From Hungatella sp. (GTDB taxonomy: Bacteria; Bacillota; Clostridia; Lachnospirales; Lachnospiraceae), in NCBI GenBank assembly GCA_009712635.1, contig WASS01000015.1:310001-374000 (forward strand): 64,000 bases of DNA. The letters run 5' to 3'. Made by a program: the position numbers and the translations under genes. The notes beneath the pieces are model-generated. The model did no database searches. It was not told the origin of the DNA and saw only the letters and a program-made list of their open reading frames with translations. Of the stretch, positions 54,737 to 63,964 are shown one piece after another; the stretch's first letter is position 1; the number at the start of each line of letters is the position of its first letter.

Positions 54737-54892
54737 TCTCTCTCCATAAAATCGTATATAATATTTGCTTATATTTATAATAAAGTAATATCACCTCACT
54801 GTCTATATAAAACCTTGGCGCTCTCCCCTTAGTTAATGATTTGTGATATACTATCATCAAAACCGACGCCTCTGATCAGAAAGGTGATTTTG

Positions 54893-55924
54893 ATGAAAAA
54901 CAAAACAATTATAATGATTATTTGTACTCTTACCCTGTCTGGCTGCGTGAAAACCAATACCAACTATTCAGAGAACATAAAAACAGTTCAGACGAATGAA
55001 TCAACTGCAGATACAAAGCCAGAAACTATGGCTCAAGCCGGCACAACTGGGATTTCACAAACAGAGGCCGAAAATTACGAAGGGTACACTGGTCTTTGGA
55101 CTGAAAGCAGTTTCAGTCATGAAGAAGTTCTCTCCTATGGTGGTTTGGAATTTTCCTTTCAGGTCACTGATAAAACCAAATTAAACGGATACTTGTTTAT
55201 GCAACAGGGCACCACGGAACGTATTGCGGAAATTGATAATATTACTGGTAAGATCATCAATGGGGAATTGAATTATAAATATGACGATGACGGCTGGGGC
55301 GGTTCTGGAATTCTTCATATTACATTCACCAACGATAATGCGATTAAGATTGAAGTGCAAGATTATAAAATAAAAGATACTAATTTATCTGGATATGGAT
55401 TTTCAGGTGTTTATCAGTTGGAGCGCACGAAACTGAATAAAGGGGACGTTGGAGAGAAAAGCAGTGAAACTACAGCCAACAAAACTACAGAACCAGATTT
55501 ATTTGATGTGATATATAAAAAATATTACGCCCCTTGGACGGAAAGCGAAATGCAAAATGCAATTGCTGAACGAAAACAATACCGTGATCAATGTTCTTTC
55601 TATCCAGAAGTATCCAATTATTTAGAAAATGTGCGGGAGGTAAGGGATATTTCTTCTGTTGTGGAACCTTTATATTTCACAGATTTAAAAATATACCAAA
55701 AACAGGACTTTGATCAAGTTCCTCCATTAATCATTCATCTGGCCAAAAATGAGATTTATGCAAGACATGGTTATATATTTAAGAATCAAGATTTAAATAA
55801 CTACTTTAAAGGGCAGATTTGGTACGAACCTTCAATCACAGCTGAAAATTTTAAAGATAGTGCGTTTAACCAAAACGAGCAGGTGAATTTGAAGCTGTTA
55901 TCCAGTCTGGATACTTACAAATAA
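54893..55924 (+). CDS. YARHG-domain lipoprotein
   Basis: 343 residues from ATG 54893 (AAAGGTG 7 bases upstream; the frame opens at 54836). Signal peptide with lipobox LTLSGC (Cys about 18), a Thr/Glu-rich linker, an unassigned domain (about 65-190), and a C-terminal YARHG domain with NEIYARHGYIFKNQDLNNYF. YARHG proteins are extracellular and of unknown function, often near peptidoglycan genes. Isolated here, ended by a terminator at 55937-55982. Confidence 0.82.
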   Translation: MKNKTIIMIICTLTLSGCVKTNTNYSENIKTVQTNESTADTKPETMAQAGTTGISQTEAENYEGYTGLWTESSFSHEEVLSYGGLEFSFQVTDKTKLNGYLFMQQGTTERIAEIDNITGKIINGELNYKYDDDGWGGSGILHITFTNDNAIKIEVQDYKIKDTNLSGYGFSGVYQLERTKLNKGDVGEKSSETTANKTTEPDLFDVIYKKYYAPWTESEMQNAIAERKQYRDQCSFYPEVSNYLENVREVRDISSVVEPLYFTDLKIYQKQDFDQVPPLIIHLAKNEIYARHGYIFKNQDLNNYFKGQIWYEPSITAENFKDSAFNQNEQVNLKLLSSLDTYK

Positions 55925-55936
55925 AAAAGCATAAAG

Positions 55937-55982
55937 AAGGGAAGGGTGAAGTACCAAATCCAATAAATTCTTCCCTTCCCTT
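55937..55982. terminator. Terminator between lipoprotein and wall-binding protein
   Basis: AAGGGAAGGG (55937-55946) and CCCTTCCCTT (55973-55982), with the pairing continuing inward. It separates the two convergent genes. Confidence 0.7.
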
Positions 55983-56026
55983 ATGGAGCATTATTCAAAA
56001 ACCAGTTAAGGCAGAAGTGGTAAAAA

Positions 56027-56482
56027 TTAACGAACCTTAATTTTATTACCCCTTCTGATGGTGCCATCGCTGTTCCATTCTGTATACACGTAAGGGGTAC
56101 CGCCCGTAGTTCCGTTTTCTGTAAAATTATAGGTGGTTTCATTATAGGTATAGGGTCCGGTTACCATTTTCAGTGAATTGGTGTTAAAGTAGTATACATT
56201 ACCATTTATTTTCATAATTCCACCCTGAAGCTCACCAGTATCAGTTGTGAAATACCAAGAATCATCCCTTTGAATCCAGCCAGTACGCATAAGCTCATCA
56301 TTTCCGAAAAAGTACCAATGACCTTTAAAGTTGACCCAGTTATTTATACAATAGTCGCCAGACCCCCATCTATATTTTACCCCCTGTGGAGTGCTTTCGA
56401 AACCAGCCGCTAATGTTGTCATCGCACTTCCTATCGTTATAGCCATAGATATCGCTGTAACCATTAAAAACCTTTTTTTCAA
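56027..56482 (-). CDS. Secreted cell-wall-binding-repeat protein
   Basis: 151 residues. Signal peptide (about 1-25, ending ...TTLAAG), then two or three aromatic repeats of the choline-binding/glucan-binding type (VNFKGHWYFFGNDELMRTGW, then RDDSWYFTTDTGELQGG and INGNVYYFNTNSLKMVTGPY). No catalytic domain is attached, so it is a stand-alone wall-attachment module. AGGAGG-like AAGGAGGT lies about 10 bases before ATG. The 199-base gap upstream is AT-rich with no gene seen. Confidence 0.8.
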   Translation of the reverse strand: MKKRFLMVTAISMAITIGSAMTTLAAGFESTPQGVKYRWGSGDYCINNWVNFKGHWYFFGNDELMRTGWIQRDDSWYFTTDTGELQGGIMKINGNVYYFNTNSLKMVTGPYTYNETTYNFTENGTTGGTPYVYTEWNSDGTIRRGNKIKVR

Positions 56483-56681
56483 AGCTTCTGACCTCCTTAT
56501 ATATGTTTATTCTGATCCGGATCTGCCTAGAGTATATATTCAATTGTAGTTATAAGTCAATGAAGTTTATTTTTTTGTAAAAATATGTAAATTATTTGTA
56601 AGTAATTGACAGTATTTTATTCTATAATTTGTTTTATTCGCAGACTAATACTATCTTTAATTTGCCAACCTTATTTATCTT

Positions 56682-57476
56682 TTATCTGTTCAGTTTACTA
56701 TTTCTTTTTCTCGTAAAATCAATTATTATATTATAAAACATTTTTCTCGGAAGGAAAGCAGCTATAAATCGGATTATTTTTGCCTCCAAACCTGGCACAC
56801 TTACTACCCGCCCCTTCTTTAGGTCCTTCATTGCCAAACGAACTATTTCCTGGGGATCCATGAATTTCATAAAGCCATTTTTCTTCTTGACCACATTCAT
56901 TCCTGCACTTTCATGAAAATCTGAATCTATAAAGCCAGGACATACCACCTGCACAATGATAGGGGTATCAATCAGTTCCATATAAAGCCCTTCCGTAAAA
57001 TTAAGAATAAATAATTTGGTTGAAGAATATAAAATGTTTCTTGGCATTACTGCGAAAGCACCATCGGAAGAAATATTAATAATAGTCCCCTTATGTCTGG
57101 GCAGCATCTGCTTTAATATGTTTTGAGTTAATAGAACGACTGCATTCATTTGCAGAAACATAATTCGATCCATATCTTCTTTTGGTACTTCTGAAAATAC
57201 TGGTTTCAGACCAAACCCTGCATTATTTATTAATACTTCAATCTCCTCTTCCTTGATTTCTTCAAGGAGGAGTTTTAAACCTTCTTCCTTCGCCAGATCT
57301 ACAATCACTACTTTCACTTTTACATGATATGTATTTTCTATATCGTTTGCATTATCTATTATCTTATTTTTCCTTCTTCCTGTAATAATAAGATTGTATC
57401 CTCTTTTTGCATATTCCTTTGCATATGCCAGACCAAGTCCACTGGTTGCTCCCGTAATTAATACCGCATGTTTCAT
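56682..57476 (-). CDS. Short-chain dehydrogenase/reductase
   Basis: 264 residues. Classical SDR fold: cofactor motif TGATSGLGLAYAKEYAKRG (TGxxxGxG), NNAGFG, and catalytic Ser-Tyr-Lys as NISSDGAF / YSSTKLFI. NADPH preference is suggested by the RRK basic residues after strand 2 (ITGRRKNK). The substrate is unknown; the C-terminus is basic and hydrophobic. AAGGAG lies 7 bases before ATG. Downstream of the TetR gene, and its promoter region holds a motif also found upstream of tetR, so it is likely repressed by it. Confidence 0.9.
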   Translation of the reverse strand: MKHAVLITGATSGLGLAYAKEYAKRGYNLIITGRRKNKIIDNANDIENTYHVKVKVVIVDLAKEEGLKLLLEEIKEEEIEVLINNAGFGLKPVFSEVPKEDMDRIMFLQMNAVVLLTQNILKQMLPRHKGTIINISSDGAFAVMPRNILYSSTKLFILNFTEGLYMELIDTPIIVQVVCPGFIDSDFHESAGMNVVKKKNGFMKFMDPQEIVRLAMKDLKKGRVVSVPGLEAKIIRFIAAFLPRKMFYNIIIDFTRKRNSKLNR

Positions 57477-57509
57477 AATTTTTCTCCTTAATTATCTATT
57501 GAATATTAT

Positions 57510-57529
57510 TCATTGACCATTATTCATTC
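57510..57529. promoter_or_regulatory. TetR operator-like motif, copy 1 (SDR promoter)
   Basis: The minus-strand motif GAATGAATAA-TG-GTCAATGA lies in the spacer of a promoter TTGAAT-N17-TAATAT before the SDR gene. It differs by two bases from copy 2 at 58167-58186. Confidence 0.6.
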
Positions 57530-57570
57530 AATAGTTATTTTTTTACCCCGGCAATATTCCGGGGCATTTA

Positions 57571-58134
57571 TTATTTCAATAATAGTTTGATAATCGAGAT
57601 GACTTTATCCGCTTTTTCTTCTATTGACAGAGAATCATCATTAATAATGGGTGACTGCCCATATACAATAAACTTTGACATGCTTTCAGGGTCTTTCACA
57701 TTTAACTGTCCTTTCCTGTTAAGGCGGACAATAAACTCTTCTATATATGGTTGAACGTTATCATTCATCTTTATTTCCAATTGCTTATGAAATAGCTGGT
57801 TTCCATCTTTATGAAAAAAATCATGATACTTTTCTTTTCCGTCATTTCTGATGAAAACAGTTATTATTTTTTGATAATATACATTCAACGATTCTTCATC
57901 CCTTTGCAGAATTTCAATTATGGGAGAGATACACTCTTCTGCATAAAGAGTTAAGGCATACTCATATAATTCATACTTTGATTTAAAATAGTTATAGCAA
58001 AGACCTGGAACAACATTGACTGCTCTTGCAATATCTTTCATGGATGTTGCTTCATAACCTTTTTCACAAAATAATCTCATGGCGTTATCTGCAATCTCAC
58101 GCTTACGGACTTCTGGTTCTTTTGATATTCTCAT
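57571..58134 (-). CDS. TetR-family transcriptional regulator
   Basis: 187 residues. N-terminal HTH (REIADNAMRLFCEKGYEATS, then IARAVNVVPGLCYNYFKSKY) and a helical ligand domain. It is probably a repressor of itself and of the downstream SDR gene: both promoters carry the same 20-bp motif. AGGAGG lies 6 bases before ATG. A GC-rich hairpin CCCCGG..CCGGGG at 57546-57564 follows its stop but lacks a T-tract on the minus strand. Confidence 0.92.
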   Translation of the reverse strand: MRISKEPEVRKREIADNAMRLFCEKGYEATSMKDIARAVNVVPGLCYNYFKSKYELYEYALTLYAEECISPIIEILQRDEESLNVYYQKIITVFIRNDGKEKYHDFFHKDGNQLFHKQLEIKMNDNVQPYIEEFIVRLNRKGQLNVKDPESMSKFIVYGQSPIINDDSLSIEEKADKVISIIKLLLK

Positions 58135-58146
58135 TTTCCGCCTCCT

Positions 58147-58186
58147 ATAATCGCATTATATCACTCGAATGAATAACAGTCAATGA
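58147..58186 (-). promoter_or_regulatory. tetR promoter with operator-like motif, copy 2
   Basis: Minus-strand promoter TTGACT-N17-TATAAT. The plus-strand motif GAATGAATAA-CA-GTCAATGA (58167-58186) covers its -35 and part of the spacer, matching copy 1 at 18 of 20 positions. Confidence 0.65.
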
Positions 58187-58203
58187 GCCTGATTCAATTA
58201 TAT

Positions 58204-58659
58204 TTACAAACTTCCAGAAAAAAGATATTGATAAGAAATATAGCTGCATCTTCCAATCAGTGATCCACAGGCAAAGCTCATAAGGCCTACCCCAAATATA
58301 TCACTGCCTGCAGCCCCTATGAATTTCAGTCCCCATTTGGCGGTGATAACTAAAATATAGATAAAAAGACTTAAATAGGATTCTTTATAGTACATTTTTT
58401 CGTCTGAATCTTTTTCATACTTTAATGATCCCCCTCTGATCAAGCCAACACCCAAACCGGCAATCCCAAAGACAGCCAATGTCATCATCATTTCAGACGA
58501 GTAAGCAAAATTCTGCTTTCCATAATCTTCTAACATCATTCCAATAAATAAAACAGGCATAATCCATAGATTTGGAAATTTAATTAGTTTTGTTTTACCT
58601 TTCGAAATATTGGATATTTTTAAAAGCAACAGAATCACAATCCCATACGACATTGTCAT
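58204..58659 (-). CDS. Unrecognised membrane protein
   Basis: 151 residues, four to five membrane segments, with a charged cytoplasmic loop around residue 85-95. I do not recognise a family. It overlaps the preceding membrane-protein gene by 4 bases (ATGA) and is the last gene after the two-component system. Co-transcription suggests a two-subunit membrane complex, perhaps a target of the response regulator. Confidence 0.7.
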   Translation of the reverse strand: MTMSYGIVILLLLKISNISKGKTKLIKFPNLWIMPVLFIGMMLEDYGKQNFAYSSEMMMTLAVFGIAGLGVGLIRGGSLKYEKDSDEKMYYKESYLSLFIYILVITAKWGLKFIGAAGSDIFGVGLMSFACGSLIGRCSYISYQYLFSGSL

Positions 58660-59144
58660 GATACAGCTCCCTCTCTCACAAATACCGCTTTTTTCCTGAG
58701 AATCAGCGTAATTGCTTTTGCCAGGAAAAAGCCTGTAAATATATAAAGAGCGGTGAGACCAATATATTCCGCACTATTTAAATTGACTCCTCCGCCAGCA
58801 ATTGTTTCAAACCATGGTAAAACCAAAACTCTCACCGGAATAAAAACAAGCCAGAACGCCATTCCAAGCAAGGTTCCTTCTGTAAAGACTTTATGGTCAA
58901 CAATGGTGATTTTGGCAAGCAGGCCTTGCAGGATACCAATGGCGATTCCAACAAAAATCCTGAGAGAAAGTCCGGTTACCACTGAGTGCAGGAATTGACA
59001 ATGAATATACCGTTCAATGGATACCAGCATAAAAATCACAAATGGAATAAAAATCTTCCCATTAATTTCCTGTTTTTTTAAATGATTTGTGACAAAATAA
59101 GCAAATACTGCAATTGAAATAATAACAGTGATTATCTGCTGCAT
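58656..59144 (-). CDS. Unrecognised membrane protein
   Basis: 162 residues, four to five membrane segments, with a Pro/Arg-containing loop (PVRVLVLPWFETIAGGG). No recognised family. GAGGAG lies 7 bases before ATG. It starts 104 bases after the response regulator gene. Together with the next gene it may form a heteromeric membrane protein. Confidence 0.7.
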   Translation of the reverse strand: MQQIITVIISIAVFAYFVTNHLKKQEINGKIFIPFVIFMLVSIERYIHCQFLHSVVTGLSLRIFVGIAIGILQGLLAKITIVDHKVFTEGTLLGMAFWLVFIPVRVLVLPWFETIAGGGVNLNSAEYIGLTALYIFTGFFLAKAITLILRKKAVFVREGAVS

Positions 59145-59248
59145 ACACTATCTCCTCTTCCTGATTGGTTTAATTTTTATATAAGAAGCTTATCAGGAAT
59201 TGCAATGCTTTTCATCTACCTTAAGTCACATCGAAAGTCATAAAACAA

Positions 59249-59941
59249 TTAATTGTCCATGACTTTGGTCATATATACCATCAATTGTTTCCGATTTTCC
59301 ATCCCCAGCTTGTCCAGTATTTTGGTCACATGATTTTTTACGGTTCCCTCTGACACAAACACCCTGGAAGCGATTTCCCGGTTTGTATTCCCCTGCATGA
59401 CCATACATGCAATTTCAAATTCACGGCTAGTAAGTTCCTGCAATACTTCCGGTCTCTTACCTGAATTTTCTGTTGTCTCCATTGGATTTACGTCTGGTTC
59501 ATCTGCTCCGATCCCGCCTTTATTCAGCCGCAGTGCGGATACTACTGTCTCCGTAACCCTTGGGTGGAGCAGCATTCCTCCCTTTGCAATGGTCTTTATT
59601 GCATGAATCAGATCATCGGGATCGGAATCTTTTAACAGATATCCATCTGCTCCATTCTCCAATGCATGAAATATATATTCTTCATCTTCAAATGTTGTCA
59701 ATATCAGTACTTTTACATCAGGATATTTCTTCTTCGCCTGCAGCGTTGCTTCTACCCCATCCATGCGGGGCATTCGAATATCCATAAGAATCACATCACA
59801 GGATTGCTGTTCCATTTTATCGAATAAATCAATTCCATCCACTGCTTCTTCTACCAGCTTAAGCTCTGAATCCAGGCCGATCACATACCTTAGTCCATGA
59901 CGAATAATGGGCTGATCATCTGCTATTATTATTCGAATCAT
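59249..59941 (-). CDS. NarL/LuxR-type response regulator
   Basis: 230 residues. Receiver domain with acidic pocket (IIIADDQ), phospho-acceptor Asp in VILMDIRMPRMDG (about 54), and Lys in YLLKDSDPDD; linker of about 30 residues; C-terminal LuxR HTH (LTSREFEIACMVMQGNTNRE, then VSEGTVKNHVTKILDKLG). GGAGG lies 9 bases before ATG, inside the end of the kinase gene (26-base overlap). Confidence 0.93.
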   Translation of the reverse strand: MIRIIIADDQPIIRHGLRYVIGLDSELKLVEEAVDGIDLFDKMEQQSCDVILMDIRMPRMDGVEATLQAKKKYPDVKVLILTTFEDEEYIFHALENGADGYLLKDSDPDDLIHAIKTIAKGGMLLHPRVTETVVSALRLNKGGIGADEPDVNPMETTENSGKRPEVLQELTSREFEIACMVMQGNTNREIASRVFVSEGTVKNHVTKILDKLGMENRKQLMVYMTKVMDN

Positions 59942-61115
59942 CGAATCGTTCCTCCTGATTGAATTTAATCTGTACTTTTAAAGAAAATCCGTTGTTCTCC
60001 GTACTATTCAATGTACAGACACCATTCCATTTCTTCATACGTTCCTCAATTCCAAGAATTCCATAAGATTTATGAATGGTATCCACCCCTGCTCCATCAT
60101 CTTTCACAGAAAACTCCAGACCTCCATCCGTCATAGTTAATGCAATCCAGATATGCTTTGCATCCGAGTATTTCATGGAATTTGTGATACCTTCCCGAAT
60201 TGATTTATAGATATCTTCCTTTAAGCCCAACTCAATTTTTTCTATACCTTCATCACAATCGAGATAAATCTCCTGACTCTCGGTTTGAACTATGGATTGA
60301 ATCAACTGCTCCAGTGAGGCCTTTAAATCTGAATACTTATTATTTTCTTTAAGCCGATATACTGTATTTTGCAGCTGTAAAATACTGTCCTGAATTACTT
60401 CATTCAAGGAAGAAAGGATTTCCTTCTCTTTTTCAGGATTGACTGCAATGTACTTTTCCAGCACCTTAACGTACATCTTTACTGCAACTAGCGTGTGCCC
60501 GATAGAATCATGCAATTCCTGCGCAATCGCCTCCCGTTCCCTGCTTCTTGCCAATTCCTCGTTCAATTGCTGCTGTTGCTTCAACAATTCATTTTTTTCA
60601 TATAACTGGTGATTAAGCAACGCCAATTTTTCTTTCTGCTTAATTTGCTCCAGTATGAGGATACAGATAAATAATCCTGCAATAAAATATACAATATCAT
60701 ACCCCACATAGGACCAGGCAGATTCCGTGCTGCCTTCCTTTAAAAATCGTCCTAAATCCGTTAACAGATAACTTACTCCGTATAAGCCCAGCAAATTGGC
60801 GGGGATTTGCTTTCTATCATAAAACAGCAGTTCAATTAAAATAATATAGATATAAATATATGTGCCTGCAATATATTTTAAAATGCAGGCTGTACCGATG
60901 GAAAATAAAATGGACGCTATTGCTCTTATGTCCCAGGTTACCTCCGGGTTGTTATTTCTTAATACCTTTTTTCTATGAAAATCGTTGCATATACTTAAAC
61001 TGTATAAAAAAAGCAGAAAGACTATTTTATCTTTTCCTGCCGCAAAAATATTGATGTAAACAAGCACGGAAAAGAATGCTTTTATGATGAGTGAGTTATA
61101 TTTATTAATTTTCAT
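59916..61115 (-). CDS. Sensor histidine kinase, HisKA_3 (LiaS/NarL) family
   Basis: 399 residues from ATG 61115 (GGGGGAG 6 bases upstream). About six membrane segments (to about residue 165), a coiled-coil stretch of Glu/Gln/Lys, phospho-acceptor in REAIAQELHDSIGHTLVAVK (His near 220), and HATPase with DDGAGVDTIHKSYGILGIEE (G1/G2). The membrane-embedded sensor with no large extracellular loop fits LiaS-like, envelope-sensing kinases. Partner of the response regulator, with which it overlaps. Confidence 0.9.
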   Translation of the reverse strand: MKINKYNSLIIKAFFSVLVYINIFAAGKDKIVFLLFLYSLSICNDFHRKKVLRNNNPEVTWDIRAIASILFSIGTACILKYIAGTYIYIYIILIELLFYDRKQIPANLLGLYGVSYLLTDLGRFLKEGSTESAWSYVGYDIVYFIAGLFICILILEQIKQKEKLALLNHQLYEKNELLKQQQQLNEELARSREREAIAQELHDSIGHTLVAVKMYVKVLEKYIAVNPEKEKEILSSLNEVIQDSILQLQNTVYRLKENNKYSDLKASLEQLIQSIVQTESQEIYLDCDEGIEKIELGLKEDIYKSIREGITNSMKYSDAKHIWIALTMTDGGLEFSVKDDGAGVDTIHKSYGILGIEERMKKWNGVCTLNSTENNGFSLKVQIKFNQEERFDDSNNNSR

Positions 61116-61224
61116 GTTTTTCTCCCCCATTTTCCCATCAAGGGTTTGGATGCATTTTGTAATTGTATCACATAAATAAATGGGGTTCAACGTGATGGCC
61201 TTGGTATGTTACAGCTAATGCATC

Positions 61225-62277
61225 TTATTTGTCTTTGCGAAATTGATTTGGCGTCTTATGATATTTCTGCTTAAAAAGCCGGATAAAATGTTCTACGTTG
61301 TGATAACCAACCGCTTCTGATATATCTTCGATCAAAAGATTACTGGAGCAAAGCATGCTGCGTGCTTTTTCTAATCTTATTTCCTGTAAAATAGAGCGAA
61401 ATGATTTCCCTGTTTTATGTGTTATATATTTTGACAGATATGTTTTCGTTAAATGAAATTGTTGTGACAGATCAGCTATTATAATCCTATCACAGTTGTT
61501 TTCAATATACTGCAGTATCTGAGTCATACGGGTATCAGATTTTTGACAGTCTTGTTTAATTTCAATCTCAGACGGGTCACATCTAAATAAATAGCACAAC
61601 AAAATTTCAAAAAGATTATTCATGACATTTTGAAATCCTGGATATTGATTGTAGTTCTCCTGGTACATCTGAAGAAACACATTTTTGATCTCCTCATCCG
61701 AATCCATATGAAACAATAAGACACTTCCGGCATTTTGAGAATATAACGCATTGAGAAAAAAGTCTGAGGTCAGACTATTTCCCGCTAAACATCGAAAAAA
61801 CTCTTTCCGGAATGTGCTTTTGCGGACAGTCATCTGCAGGGCTATTGTTTCCTCCATGATATAAGGCGTATGAAGAATCCCAGGCGAGATAAAGCAGACA
61901 TCGCCTGGTTGTAAGGTTAAGGTATTCTCTCCAATTTCTATTTGCATATTATTATCTACAACATATACAATTTCAAAGAAATCATGTATTGCGGAAAGAT
62001 GAGGCATAAGACGACAGTATTTTTCTATATGAATATCCGTCTCCAAGCTCTCCCACACAGACTCCTCACCGTTAAAGGATTCACATGATTTGGGGAGTAT
62101 TTCCTCAATATAGATTTTTTCTTTTATTAATCTGGCAGGATCGTGCTGTTCCAGAAAATGCTTTAACGCTTCCTTGTCATTGTAAAGCAAGGCATATTGG
62201 TGATAAAAGATCTCCTTGTCATTATACTCTTTTAAATGCTGCATCACTTCACTCTTAGCTATCTTTTTGTCATTCAT
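61225..62277 (-). CDS. AraC-family regulator with cupin domain
   Basis: 350 residues. N-terminal region of about 100 residues, then a cupin sensor ([37 protein letters not shown]), and C-terminal AraC HTH pair ([20 protein letters not shown], then [20 protein letters not shown]). It starts 4 bases inside the end of leuA (ATGA), so it is translated with it. A regulator following leucine synthesis is unusual; it could respond to a leucine-pathway metabolite or simply be carried by readthrough. Confidence 0.88.
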   Translation of the reverse strand: MNDKKIAKSEVMQHLKEYNDKEIFYHQYALLYNDKEALKHFLEQHDPARLIKEKIYIEEILPKSCESFNGEESVWESLETDIHIEKYCRLMPHLSAIHDFFEIVYVVDNNMQIEIGENTLTLQPGDVCFISPGILHTPYIMEETIALQMTVRKSTFRKEFFRCLAGNSLTSDFFLNALYSQNAGSVLLFHMDSDEEIKNVFLQMYQENYNQYPGFQNVMNNLFEILLCYLFRCDPSEIEIKQDCQKSDTRMTQILQYIENNCDRIIIADLSQQFHLTKTYLSKYITHKTGKSFRSILQEIRLEKARSMLCSSNLLIEDISEAVGYHNVEHFIRLFKQKYHKTPNQFRKDK

Positions 62278-63941
62278 GCGCTGAATTCTCCCAATAATCG
62301 ATTCACTGCAATGGCCAGTGCAAACGCTGATGCTTTTATAATATCACTATTGATCCCAACACCCCAGTATTGTTTTCCGTTTTTTTGAATTCCTATATAA
62401 GCGGAGGCTAATGCCGATGAATCTGCACCCATAGAATGTTCTTCGTATACTTCTAAGTCATATTCTACGGAAAAATGCTTCTTTAATGCATTGCTAATTG
62501 CATCAAGGCTGCCTGTTCCGTGACCTTTTACACCAATTGTATTATCATCCTGTAATATGGTAAGAAACGCTTCATTTGCTTCTTCCACATTAACTTTCAT
62601 GGATTGGATTTGAAAAGCAGGAAAGAATTCAACGTATTGCTGCCTGAATAATTGATATATTTCTTCCGTTGACAACTCTTTACTATCTCTGTCCGATACT
62701 TTTTTTACAAAATATCCGAATTCTTCATTCATCCGATATGGCATATGAATCCCATAAGCATTTTCCAGTATATAACCGATTCCCCCTTTTCCAGACTGAC
62801 TGTTAATACGGATTACATCGGTTTCATAATTTCTTCCCAGGTCGGAGGGGTCTACTGGAATATATGGCACATCCCACTTCTGCATTCTTTCCTGTTCCCG
62901 ATATTTCATTCCCTTTGAAATTGCATCCTGATGGGAGCCTGAAAATGCTGTAAAAACAAGGGAACCAGAGTATGGCTGTCTTTCAGAAATGGACATCTTG
63001 GTTAAACGCTTATATGTATCACAGATCTGATTCATATTACTGAAATTCAATTCAGGATCTACTCCCTGTGAATATAGATTCATTGCTACGGTGATAAGAT
63101 CAACATTTCCCGTGCGTTCACCATTTCCGAATAGAGTTCCTTCCACGCGCTGAGCACCAGCTAAAATTCCATACTCCGCGTCACAGACACCACAACCTCT
63201 GTCATTATGAGGATGAATGGATAAAACAACTGAATCTCGGTCCAACAGATTATTGTTGATATACTCCAATTGACTGGCGTAGATATGGGGCATGGCATTT
63301 TCTACCGTAGTTGGTATATTGATATTTGCTTTATGATTGGGCGTAGGCTTCCATATTTCTAAGACACTGTTGCAAATATCAAGAGCATAGTCAACCTCAG
63401 TCCCTGGAAAACTTTCAGGACTATATTGAAAATAGAAATCCCCCATCGTTTTTTCAGCCAGTTTTTTAAATAATCTGGCTCCGTCAACAGCAAGCTTTTT
63501 AATATCTTCTTTTGATTTATGGAATACCTGCCTGCGCTGGGCTTCTGACGTGGAATTATATAAATGCACAATCGCTTTTGGAACGCCATCCAGTGCCTCA
63601 AAGGTTCTGCGGATAATGTGCTCTCTTGCCTGAGTAATTACCTGAATCGTAACATCTTCCGGAATCATTTTATTTTCGATTAATGTCCTTAAAAACTGAT
63701 AATCCGTATCCGATGCGGCCGGAAATGCCACTTCAATTTCTTTAAATCCAATCTCCAATAACATTTGATACATCTCAAGTTTTTCCTGTAATGTCATGGG
63801 AATGGGTAATGCCTGATTTCCATCTCTTAAATCCACACTGCACCAGACTGGCGCTTTCTCAATTGATTCCTTTTTTACCCAGTCATAAGAGATCACTGGG
63901 GGTAAATAGAATTTTTTCTCATATTTCTGATGACTATACAT
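62274..63941 (-). CDS. leuA: 2-isopropylmalate synthase, long form
   Basis: 555 residues. Condenses acetyl-CoA with 2-oxoisovalerate, the first committed step of leucine synthesis. The catalytic barrel (about 25-300) shows [15 protein letters not shown], with the metal-binding Asp, and [12 protein letters not shown] with the HxH metal histidines; the C-terminal LeuA dimer/regulatory domain (about 430-550) ends in the leucine-binding type region [10 protein letters not shown]. This is the longer LeuA type 2 form seen in actinobacteria and clostridia. AAGGAGG lies 8 bases before ATG. It is feedback-regulated in related enzymes. Confidence 0.94.
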   Translation of the reverse strand: MYSHQKYEKKFYLPPVISYDWVKKESIEKAPVWCSVDLRDGNQALPIPMTLQEKLEMYQMLLEIGFKEIEVAFPAASDTDYQFLRTLIENKMIPEDVTIQVITQAREHIIRRTFEALDGVPKAIVHLYNSTSEAQRRQVFHKSKEDIKKLAVDGARLFKKLAEKTMGDFYFQYSPESFPGTEVDYALDICNSVLEIWKPTPNHKANINIPTTVENAMPHIYASQLEYINNNLLDRDSVVLSIHPHNDRGCGVCDAEYGILAGAQRVEGTLFGNGERTGNVDLITVAMNLYSQGVDPELNFSNMNQICDTYKRLTKMSISERQPYSGSLVFTAFSGSHQDAISKGMKYREQERMQKWDVPYIPVDPSDLGRNYETDVIRINSQSGKGGIGYILENAYGIHMPYRMNEEFGYFVKKVSDRDSKELSTEEIYQLFRQQYVEFFPAFQIQSMKVNVEEANEAFLTILQDDNTIGVKGHGTGSLDAISNALKKHFSVEYDLEVYEEHSMGADSSALASAYIGIQKNGKQYWGVGINSDIIKASAFALAIAVNRLLGEFSA

Positions 63942-63964
63942 AATTCATTCCTCCTTAATGATAA

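Noticed and set aside
57546-57564. Terminator after tetR
   Set aside because: The GC-rich hairpin is followed on the minus strand by A-rich, not T-rich, sequence.
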